From Strongyloides papillosus (taxonomy: Eukaryota > Nematoda > Chromadorea > Rhabditida > Strongyloididae), in contig SRSI01000018.1 of assembly GCA_005656395.1 (NCBI GenBank), positions 62,001 through 126,000 on the forward strand: a stretch of 64,000 nucleotides of DNA, read 5' to 3'. Below are positions 43,739 through 53,029 of the stretch, one piece after another. Position 1 is the stretch's first letter. Every line of letters begins with the position of its first letter. The notes under the pieces are model-generated. The model worked only from the letters and a program-made list of their open reading frames with translations. It had not been told where the DNA came from and did not search any database. Made by a program: the position numbers and the translations under genes.

Positions 43739-44230
43739 CTTTATTATAAACGCCTTAATATTCTAATATAAAAGGCCCAATCTTAATATATAATTATCAT
43801 TCTCATTTACATTCTTGTATTTTCTTTCTTATTATTAACCGCAAGGTTAAGTCATTGAAACAAATATAAATAGCGTTAATGCTTTAAAAAATATCATTTT
43901 TGAATATTTTATTATAATATTTTTTTAAAAAAATTTCCTTAAATACCAAAAATTGCTATGCAAAACTATTGAAAAATAAATATTTACATTCTAAAGAATC
44001 AAAAAACAACAAATATGATTAAAAATAAATATTGATATTTTTTTACTGTAGATTAAAAAAATATCAATATTATTGAAATTCGACTTAATTAAATAAATAA
44101 AATTTATATAATTTTATCTAGTTTTGACTTGTTCTAAAAAAAGAACAAACAATCTGTTAAAAAATATGGCAAAGTTTTTTTATTTCAAAAGTAACAATAT
44201 ATGATCATAATAAAAACAATAAGATATAAG

Positions 44231-45677
44231 TAGCAACCTGCACAATCCTGTATTTTGGAAAAACGTTGTTCCAACATAAAAAAGTAGATGAAAAATGCAC
44301 CCCTTTTTTAATCGTAAATAACTATGAATAACATTTAAATAAACAAAAATTATAAAAAATAAATATGATATTCGTAATCAGCATAAAAATCCGAATCTAG
44401 AAATATAAAAATTGTAGAAAAATATTGAAAAACTTTTTTTGGCATTTAACTATTTGACTCATATTTTTCTTAAAAAGGCAAATATCAAAAATCGCCTCCA
44501 TGCGTTTGTAGAAGAATGTCTTGGCTATCAAATAAAACATTAACCGTCTTCATAGGTAGTCTGGGAGTCTCAAAATCAAATATTTTGTATCGCCAATTTA
44601 GGGTAATTTTACGAAAAAAAATGTTGCAAAAAAGTTATTCAAAAATAAATATCTCCCTAATAAAGACAGATATTAAAAATCGCCTCCATGCGTTTGTAGA
44701 AGAAGGTCTTGGCTATCAAATGAAACATTAACCGTCTTCATAGGTAGTCTGGGAGTCTCAAAATCAAATATTTTGTGTCGACAATTTAGGGTAATTTTAC
44801 AAAAAAAGTGTTGTAAAAAAATTATTCAAAGATAAATATCTCCCTAACAAAGATAGATATTAAAAATCTGTCAGATCAGATTAAAGAATTAACCCTTGGC
44901 TACAAAATAAGCTATTGACCATATTCATAGGTAGTCTGGGAACTTCAATAAATATTATTTTCTATCAACAGTTAAGTATGTCAAAAATTAAAAAAACAAT
45001 ATTTAAAGATTAATAACTCAATTTTAAAACGAGATATTAAAAATCCGTTAAATGTGATTGAAGAATAAAGTCTTGGCTACAAAATGAGCTATTGATCATA
45101 TTCATAGGTAGTCTGGGGGCTTCAATAAATATTGTTTTCTGTCAACAATTAGGTAATGTAATTTTTTTTTTAAAATTAATAACTCAATTTTAAAACGAGA
45201 TATTAAGAATCTGTCAGATCAGATTGAAGAATAAAGTCTTGGCTACAAAATGAGCTATTGACTATATTCATAGGTAGCCTGGGAGGTTCAATAAATATTA
45301 TTTTTTATTGGCAATATAGTTTGTTATTTAAAATTTATTTTTCAAAAGTTTTTTTGCATTTTTTTAAATAATCACTTTCTTAAGTTCCTCAGCAATCAAC
45401 ATTACTTTTTTTAATTCGTAAATAATTGTTTATTTACTTAAATATACTACATGTAAACAAATAATGTATTTTTCTAAAGATAGTTGGAATGGCGCCCCTG
45501 TAACATTTCATCCCCACGCGAAAATTTTGTTTACTCCCATTTTTGGGTGTTTACAGTTAATATTTTTAAAATATTATTTCAAAAATGTAATCAGCGCATA
45601 AAACTCTCCCTACATACCAATTTTTAGGATGCTAGGGGCAGTTTGAAATTTTGGTGAAAAAATTGTGCAGGTTGCTA
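44231..45677. mobile_element. hAT-like non-autonomous element with internal tandem repeats
   Basis: The ends TAGCAACCTGCACAAT and ATTGTGCAGGTTGCTA are perfect inverted copies. GATATAAG is duplicated on both sides (44223-44230 and 45678-45685). The mirror arm at 50457 shows the uninterrupted target. An 8-bp duplication and a TAG start suggest the hAT superfamily (inference). There is no transposase. The 1447-bp body is mostly a tandem array. Confidence 0.85.
44488..45340 (+). repeat. Tandem array, about five units of 165-187 bp
   Basis: Units begin near 44488, 44674, 44861, 45039 and 45205. The best-kept word is cttggctacaaaatgagcta followed by tattcataggtagtctggga. The first two units are nearly identical and the later three form a second subtype. 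Confidence 0.8.
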
Positions 45678-45778
45678 GATATAAGCTTACAAATATTAAT
45701 CTAAAATGTTTTCAGAATACTAACGTTTAACACTAGACGGTAACTTAGATAAAAAAAACAAAATTTATAAATGAGATC

Positions 45779-46034
45779 TGTAATGACTGCCTTCAGAAAT
45801 TTCGAGAATTTGGTACTAAAAGCAAATTTAAACAGGAAGACGAGCCATCACTGACGATAATGTTTATTCTCCCAAGAACCAATAAACACGGTAAAACTTA
45901 AGAAAGGATATAAAAGACGAAGAAATAACTAAATTTTTAGTTAACAACTATCATCTCATTTTGTGCGTATCTCTTTTTCAATAAACTATATTTTTTCATT
46001 TATTTTTGTCTACTTTACCTTTGGAGGCACAACG
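45779..46034 (+). repeat. Solo LTR, 256 bp
   Basis: The sequence runs from TGTAATGACTGCC to GGAGGCACAACG between duplicated GATC (45775-45778 and 46035-46038). The right arm of the inverted duplication shows the target without it. It holds TATAAAAG near 45911 and AATAAA near 45980, the usual order of promoter and polyadenylation signal in an LTR. No internal part remains in the window. Confidence 0.75.
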
Positions 46035-46115
46035 GATCGAGTTAGTAAAATGTTTTATGTGTTAAAATAGTTAATTTGAGATCCACGTTTCACTTCTCTT
46101 TTCTTAAGATCAAAG

Positions 46116-46328
46116 ATGGGTTCTCGAAGAAATCAGTGTACAATTTGTAAAAGTTTTAAATTAACTTTTAATTTAAGACATTTTAAAACTTTGTTATCTC
46201 TACCATACATATTGTCGAATTCCATACAAAACAGTTTTGTATTTTTGTTTTACAATAATTACTATTCAAATAATTTATTTTATCATTTTATTTTCATAGT
46301 AATTTCGTTTGTTAAAAAATTAAATTAA
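46116..46328 (+). pseudogene. Short open frame shared by both inverted arms
   Basis: The frame contains RRNQCTICKSF and then a hydrophobic stretch. The mirrored arm reads RRNHCTVCKTF and LRHFRTLLT before a stop, so some protein-level similarity is kept. It could be an old coding exon inside the duplicated arm or chance. No start or domain is firm. Confidence 0.25.
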
Positions 46329-46392
46329 AAAGATTTTTGATTTTATCACTTCATTACCCGGCTTTGTGGTGTTGGGGTAATACATCCTTTGC

Positions 46393-46499
46393 CTGACATC
46401 ATTTAAATGGTAGATTGTGTACCATTTAACTGAATGTCAGTATGTATTTTTGTGTGTTAACTATAGGTAATTATTCTATTAGATGTATATAGTTAACAC
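46393..46499. other. Two adjacent hairpins
   Basis: Hairpin one spans 46393-46440 with outer stem ctgacat/atgtcag and inner stem ttaaatggta/taccatttaa. Hairpin two spans 46454-46499 with a perfect 12-bp stem gtgttaactata/tatagttaacac. Such pairs can be small-RNA precursors or transposon ends. Neither can be shown here. Confidence 0.45.
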
Positions 46500-46574
46500 T
46501 TTTTTTGTTATCTAACAATAAACAGACTGTATCGTGACTGAGAAATTGCATGGAATTCATTCATTTTTAAAGCG

Positions 46575-46889
46575 ATGTTGGGAATTGTCGACCTTTTATT
46601 AAGTATATATATGATATGTTTCGCAAGTTTTTTCATTATGGATGAGTGTATTACAATGACCAGCGATCATCAAATTGCTGGTATTGAAATTTTTATGAAA
46701 GAACACTTTTACCGCCACCTAATTCAAATGATAGTGGTATCCCGTTCTTTTCCTAATGACAAAATGTCTACATTAAGAAAAATAATTGGTACTGACTATG
46801 CAAGAATTGACTTATCTAGATGTTTGACTGTTTCACGTATCAGTCCACCTCAACGTCCAGAAAATTTGTATAGACCATTTAGAGGATAA
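46575..46889 (+). CDS. Hypothetical 104-residue open frame
   Basis: The frame starts ATGTTGGGAATTG and reads a hydrophobic N-terminus followed by a mixed part with MSTLRKIIGTDYARIDLSR. It is one of the few frames in the middle of the inverted duplication with balanced residue use. No family is recognised. Its stop runs into the small tandem repeat at 46884. It could be a gene, a transposon fragment or chance. Confidence 0.25.
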   Translation: MLGIVDLLLSIYMICFASFFIMDECITMTSDHQIAGIEIFMKEHFYRHLIQMIVVSRSFPNDKMSTLRKIIGTDYARIDLSRCLTVSRISPPQRPENLYRPFRG

Positions 46890-46971
46890 GCTGGTAAAAC
46901 TTAATGTTTCTTTAAATAGATAAGCCGGTAAAACTTAATGTTTCTTTAAATAGATAAACTGGTAGAACAAC
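46884..46971 (+). repeat. Short tandem repeat, unit about 35 bp, 2.5 copies
   Basis: The unit ataagcyggtaaaacttaat plus gtttctttaaatag occurs twice fully, and a third copy breaks off after ataaactggtagaac. Confidence 0.75.
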
Positions 46972-47064
46972 GTTTTTATAATCTCATGTTAATTTTGTCA
47001 ATATTTTTTTTTTAAAAATAATTTTTAAATTGTTGTTCTTTTTTTTAATAAAGTGTGATAGTGT

Positions 47065-47285
47065 AAAAAAAATTCTTAATAATAATAAACAAAAAGCCAA
47101 AAATTATAATTTAACCACACAAAGCATTAATAATTAAAAATATATTTTTAGTATTCGTTCTTATATTAAGTTTAATATGTAGAAGATATTTTTTACCATA
47201 GATAAAAATGCATATAATATTATAACTTTTCATAAATTTAAGTTTTTAAATAGGACCATTAAAAGTCATTTAAAAATAAGGCTCA
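47065..47285 (+). repeat. Dispersed repeat R2, copy 2
   Basis: The segment matches 33575-33790 in order with moderate divergence. It is followed directly by the MITE at 47290. Confidence 0.5.
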
Positions 47286-47289
47286 TAGG

Positions 47290-47699
47290 ACACTCAGCTA
47301 AAATATTTTTACCGTTTGGTAAAGTGTAACCGTAATTTAATTTTACGGTAAACAAATTTAATAAAAATGACTAAAAGTACAATAATGAGAACATCTTTTA
47401 GTTAAATAAAAGGTATTTTACATTAAAGTAATTGGTGGACTTCTTTATTGAGTAAGAAGTTTTCTATAAAAAAAAACATTCTAAAGTTGATTGTATACTT
47501 AATTGTAATTTTTGATCACAATCATTATAAATCATACATTTTTAAGATATTTTCCCTCTTTTTTTTCTAAAACTTGAAGTAATATTCATAATTTTAACAT
47601 TTAATTTATCATGTATCACTAATCCAAATTAAATTAAATTTGTATGCATATACACAAAATTACACTTTACCAAACGGTAAAAATATTTTAGCTGAGTGT
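47290..47699. mobile_element. MITE with 40-bp perfect inverted ends
   Basis: acactcagctaaaatatttt continues into taccgtttggtaaagtgtaa on the left and is mirrored exactly on the right, ending gctgagtgt. The body is about 410 bp and has no coding frame. A clear target duplication is not seen. Confidence 0.8.
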
Positions 47700-47914
47700 A
47701 CCCCGAGCCGAAAATAATAGTCTGGCACTAAGTCAAATTGGTTTATAATGTCAAAAATTGTCTTATATCCTGGCCTTTTTTCTATGTCATTATACCTGTC
47801 TTTTTATAGTAGTTCATGTACGCATATACACATGCATATACAAATTGCCGGTTTTTTTTTATTGTTAATAAGTACGTTTCCCCAAAAATAATTATTTATA
47901 TATATTCATTTTAG

Positions 47915-48395
47915 CCCAATTTTCCATAGTTTTTTTTGGCAAAGGTAAGTTATTAATATTATTTTATATGATCTAATAGTTCATTTTTTGCAGATTCTCT
48001 TAATGTACCGGGTTTATTATCTGGAAGGGTTAGTTTTTGCATGTAAAAATAATTTACTTTATTTTTTAGTTAATTCCAACATCTCTGGGTCAATTGGCAC
48101 TATAAGGGCTATTTTTAACAAAGGTTAGTCGTCGTATTTATTTATTATTATTTAATAATTTATTTTTTATAGTCTATTTTACATTACTCCAGTTCTATTG
48201 TTTTAGAAGGTTGGTTTAAAATGCTGTATAACTTTAATTTATCTTTTTAGAATATAATCTTTTATTTTTAATGGATATTTCCCACCTTATGCAGTTCTGT
48301 TAATTTAAAATGGTCAGTTTTATATCTACAATTATTTTAATTTTACTTTTTAGTTTGCCTATAAAATGTTCAGGGTTTTATTATTCACTAGTACG
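47915..48395 (+). other. Ladder of micro-exon-like segments
   Basis: Six segments of 30, 35, 54, 37, 62 and 42 bases are separated by five spacers of 49, 41, 49, 41 and 41 bases. Each spacer begins GTAAGT, GTTAGT, GTTGGT or GTCAGT and ends TTTGCAG, TTTTTAG or TTTATAG, as short nematode introns do. Segments start at 47915, 47994, 48070, 48173, 48251 and 48354. Joining the first two keeps one frame open into the third (with SLNVPGLLSGR across the second), then a stop follows. No start codon or signal peptide was found. It could be a micro-exon gene, a spliced non-coding RNA or coincidence in T-rich DNA. Confidence 0.4.
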
Positions 48396-48538
48396 GTTAA
48401 TATATGGATAGGAAATGTTTTTAATTATTATCGTATACGTTGTTTTGTTAGTTTGTCGTCTTTTTTTTAAAAAATAAACATTTTTTTGTCAATAATATGT
48501 CACTTTTTTGTAATGACAGGTATCTTGGACAGTTCATG

Positions 48539-48603
48539 GTGTTACTAACACAAAATAGCAGTAAATTATGTGTTGATAACACGATTTTTGTGTTGCTAAC
48601 CAC
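48539..48603. promoter_or_regulatory. Cluster of GTGTTnnnAACAC palindromes
   Basis: gtgttactaacac (48539-48551) and gtgttgataacac (48570-48582) are perfect palindromes with three-base spacers. gtgttgctaaccac (48590-48603) is a near-copy. Three in 65 bases suggests a binding site for a dimeric protein (inference). The surrounding 48530-48720 is less AT-rich than its neighbours. Confidence 0.35.
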
Positions 48604-48720
48604 ATTTAAGGGTCAGTGAGGAGATGGATTACTATAGAGTGTTAACTGTCGGCATACTAAATTGGAGTGTTGATGTACAACATACGCCTCACTGCCAGGT
48701 AATTGTCACCATCCTAAAAC

Positions 48721-50094
48721 ACCCAAAAAACGACAAGTCGGGTAGTTTTGTTAAATTAAAAACCTATTAAAAATGGTTTCATATAATAAACAAAAATAAA
48801 TATTAGCCTGCGTGGGACTTTTCAGATATTCGCATACATAACTTTGATTAGCTTTCAATAAAATGTAGTATTCTAACTAATATGTAAACAATATACATAC
48901 TATTATTATTTTACAAGTTTTATAAAGAAATTTGGATTTTGAGGATAGTTTTAGATCTTAAATCATAGGTACATATTTTTCAACTACAGATCTATGTAAC
49001 ATTTAAAAAAAATTTTTTTATAACCGTTGCTGAATACGAAAGGGCAATTTATTATCTAGCTACTTTTTGAAATTTCATGAACATAGAATTTCAATAACTT
49101 TGTTGAATTTTTTATATAAAAAACCATGAATTTTGTTTAATTTTTAATATTTTTTAGCAATAATATTTTGATAAGATAATTTTTAAAAATACGTTACTAT
49201 TATTTTTATATATTAAATAAATACCTATCGAATGCGTGTAGTACAATTTAATCCGAATAAATTTAAAAAAATTAAGATTTATTTAAATATTGACTATTTT
49301 CATAATATTTGTAGCAATTAAAAAAACGTACAATGTATTTTATTTTTTCGACATCAATAGAGTTTTATAAAAAAAAATTTATAATATTATTTTATTTTTG
49401 ACTACTAGCTGTTCGTACTTAAACACAGAAAATATAAAAATAAGATTAAAGGTACGATACTCTAAAAAACACGTAAAAATGTTTTTGTATTGTAACAGCT
49501 ATGCAAGTAGTGTAAAATAATGGTAAATAATGTAGAAAAATTGAAAAAATATTTTTACAAAAATTTAAGTGATAAAAGATATAACAGCTTTTTGGACACT
49601 ATATAAACAAATATTTAATATTATGTTAATAAACATATGTAAGTAATTACAATAATGATATTTAGCATCATAAATATAAGAAGACATAATATTAATGTAT
49701 TACTTTTTCACCAAAAATATAAGAACAGTGATATTTGACAAATTATAACTTTCTTCAAAATCAATTGTAATTATTATTATATATGTTAGATAGAGCTTAA
49801 TTTACTCTTCCAGAATATGAATTAAACATTTTGTAAAATTACTACATTGAAATTTTGATGTTAAATATTATCAAAAGTTTTGAAAAATTCACAGTTGTTT
49901 TTTATACTGAAAAATTAAACATAGCTATTGGATCTCTATAACTATGACATTAAAGAATGTTTAGAAAAGTAGTTGCTTTCATAATCAGCAACAATCATTA
50001 AAATATTTTTCAATATAAAAAAGTTAAACTCTTTGAAGTTTTAAGTGTACATTAATTTTGTAAATTCATAACTCTACACAGAATCTAGAGTTTT
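48721..50094. other. AT-rich centre of the inverted duplication
   Basis: No gene, repeat or element end could be recognised in this stretch. Confidence 0.35.
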
Positions 50095-50757
50095 TTATAA
50101 ACTAAGAAAGAAATTGATAAAATAAACTATTTGAATAGTATTTATTTTTACACAAAATTACGTAACCGTTTGTATAGAGTTTGACAATGTTTATAGGTGA
50201 GTTAACAAAGTTCTAAAGTGTCTTAAACCCAAAATTAATATAAAAGTTTTACAAACTGTACAATGATTTCTTCGGAAAACTATCTTTGATTTTAAGAAAA
50301 GAGAAGTGAAACTTGGATCTCAAATTAACTACTTAAACACATAAACATTTTACTAACTCGATCTCATTTATAAAATTTGTTTTTTTATGCAAGCTATTTT
50401 CCAGTGTTGAGCGTTAGAATTTTATACACATGTTAGATTAATACTTGTAAGCTTATATTTTATTGTTTTTATTATGATCATATATTATTACTTTTGAACT
50501 AAAAAAACTTTGCCATATTTTTTAACAGATTGTTTGTTCTTTTTTTTAGAACAAGTCAAAACTAGATAAAATCATAAAAATTTTATTTATTTAATAGAAG
50601 TCTGATTTTAATAATATTGATATTCTTAATCTACAGTAAAAATAATATTAATATTTATTTTTAATCATATTTGTTGTTCTTTAATTCTTTAGAATGTAAA
50701 TATTTTTTTCGATAGTTTTGCATGATAATTTTCAGTATTTAAGGAAATTTTATTTTC
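50095..50757 (-). repeat. Right arm of the large inverted duplication
   Basis: This is the reverse complement partner of 43925-46310 and is free of the two insertions found there. It ends about 30 bases before the start codon of the gene at 50786, so it contains that gene's upstream region. Confidence 0.88.
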
Positions 50758-50785
50758 AAAATGTTATGAAATAAAATATTAAAAA

Positions 50786-51237
50786 ATGAAAGTTTTTCTA
50801 ACATTATTTATAATTATTTCAATATCTAAATATATTTTTTCGCAATATATGTGCGACTATGTTTTTGATATATTCACTCACTGTAGTTGTGGAAAAGATG
50901 AAGTTGAAATCCAAACAATAAATCCTCAACAACAGCAAAAACACTTTGAAAAAATAAAAAAAAAGTGTAATAAATTTCCACACAGAGTTAAAGCTATCGG
51001 CGTAACATGTTTATCAAGAGGTAAATAAAATAAATAGAAAAATAATTAATTTATTTAAAAGTTGTTTATATTTCAATTAAGCATACATGTCCTCAAGAGA
51101 TCAAAACACTGGATATTGATTCTGATAATTGCATTTTGACTGAACAGCCAGGCAACGGTAGGTATGGCTATAATTGTTATGAAACCAAGCATCTTAAAGA
51201 GCAATACCAACATTATCAGTTACCAAAAAAATTTTAA
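50786..51237 (+). CDS. Small secreted Cys-rich protein, right member of the inverted pair
   Basis: Exons 50786-51020 and 51098-51237 give 124 residues. The intron is 77 bases and splits a Glu codon in phase 1. The acceptor after cctcaag (51097) was chosen because the more obvious one at 51081 leads to a stop. Residues 1-20 (MKVFLTLFIIISISKYIFSQ) form a clear signal peptide. The mature part has seven Cys (MCDY, HCSC, KKCN, VTCL, DNCI, YNCY), so disulfides are likely. A Gln-rich stretch lies in the middle. No known family is recognised. It shares the intron position and phase with the gene at 43284, and the same upstream DNA in inverted orientation. Confidence 0.7.
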
Positions 51238-52022
51238 GAGAAGAACAAAGTTTAGTAAATAAATTATTTTACTTACTAAATAATAATAACAAAAAATTAC
51301 AACTTTCCCATCTTTTAAATTTTCCCATAATCATTACTTTGTAATAATATTTTAATAAATCTTTTGAATATTTTTTTATTTTTAACTAAAAAAAATTCAT
51401 AGATTTATCAATAATAAAATACGGTAAAAATTACAGTGTACTCTTAGGTAAATTTAAAAAGTAAGGCATAAAAAACTAGTAAATATATCAAAATGTTTAT
51501 TAAAACATAATAATAAGCGACTCAACACTATGAGAAAAGAAATCACGAGCCGACTTAGAAAATTTTTATCCAGATAAAGAATGATTGATAACTCTCTTTT
51601 CTTTCTTTTTATGCTACCAGATTTAAACCCGCCTTCGGCAGGTAAGAGCTCGTCCGCTGAGCATATTTTTTAAGAAAAGTATTTTTTTGTTAAGTTATTA
51701 ACCAAAATGTTTGTACAGTGTAACCTCTTTATAAGAAACTTCTTAATAAGAGAAACCTCTACTTAGTCACCGTAAAGTCTGGTCCCGAATTTTTTTTAAT
51801 TTCCATACAAAAAAATCTCTAAATAAAGTACCTCCAAATAATCATGGTAATTAAGAAAATCATATGCATTTCTCCATATATTTTAACCTCTGAATAGTTT
51901 CTTAGTCAATTAGAGGCATGAATTTACTGGAAAATTTTGTAAAATTGATATTTTAGGGAATAATAAAAATACGTGTGGTAATTTAAATTTAAAAGTCTTC
52001 TGATTTTAACAGTAATAAAGTC

Positions 52023-52244
52023 AGTGATTTTAATAGTGATGAAGAAATTATTCAAAAAGTAACAAAATATGAAGTTATTAGGGGTCTATACAATTTAAGA
52101 ACTTATATCAAAAATTCTATAATAGATAATTCTCTTTCTCATATAGCCCATTTAAAAGATAAAATAGTATATCATACCACTAATTGCAGTTCTCAATCTC
52201 TAAGATCACGGACTACTTTAAATAATGTACCTAAAAATAAATAA
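52023..52244 (+). pseudogene. pogo-like transposase C-terminal fragment
   Basis: Seventy-three codons read SDFNSDEEIIQKVTKYEVIR, then a Leu-patterned helix (LYNLRTYIKN) and a basic tail. pogo and jerky transposases end in an acidic segment followed by such a helix. No catalytic part remains. The call rests on position inside the element and general pattern. Confidence 0.45.
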
Positions 52245-52447
52245 TTAGACTATATTTAATAATTATTTCTTTTTGTTTTTTACTCCATATGACACGTTTT
52301 TATCATTTAACATTGCATAGTAAATATTTATTCATATTATTAGATTTTAGCCATCAATATTAATGATATATTAAATAACCTCTAAATAAGTAAAACCTCT
52401 AAATAGTCACTAAATTCCTTCGTCCCGGCAAGGCTCTTATTTGGAGG

Positions 52448-52583
52448 TGCTGCGTCAAACATGATGTTTGACACAAAAAATAACTATTATATATATAACA
52501 TGTCTTTATTGTATCTTTAGTTCTTATAATAAAATCATCTTAAGTAACTCATCTTTATTTTATAAGGTGCTTTTAACACCACA
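52448..52583 (+). repeat. 5' LTR of the internally deleted element
   Basis: The LTR starts TGCTGCGTCAAAC and ends AACACCACA. It contains the palindrome tcaaacatgatgtttga and a TATATATA run. The copy is identical by eye to the one at 54888. Confidence 0.92.
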
Positions 52584-53029
52584 TGGCGATCCTGGCATCC
52601 AAATTTTGAGAAATTACTCTGACAAATAGTTTTAGTTAGTCGTTTTTCCTCATTCCCCTCTTTATTAATTAGACACTTCATAAGTCTAAAATTTTCTTAA
52701 TTTTTTATGTTATTTTGATTACATTTACGATTATAAATTTGTAATCATTATTTTATATCTTACCAATATATTTCACATATATTATCTATTGTTGTTTCGA
52801 ATTGTATATAATATCTTACGCATATTCATAACAATTGTATTTCAAAAATATTTCATTGTACTAGATACAAATATCTCAAAAAAAAGTATATATACATATG
52901 TAGACATATAGTATATACTCCCTTACATTTATTTTATACATAATTATTTTGTGCTTATCTATTATTTTGTATAACTTTCGCTAAGTTAAAACCGACATCG
53001 ATTGACGTGTTCTTAAGCATTAGGAAATT

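Larger units (their letters stand above)
43925..46310 (+). repeat. Left arm of a large inverted duplication
   Basis: Without its two insertions (44231-45685 and 45779-46038) about 670 bp match the reverse complement of 50095-50757 along the whole length. Shared words include tttacattctaaagaat, tttgacttgttctaaaaaaa, caatctgttaaaaaatatgg, gagttagtaaaatgttt and tttcacttctcttttctta. Divergence is moderate and grows toward the centre. Confidence 0.88.
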
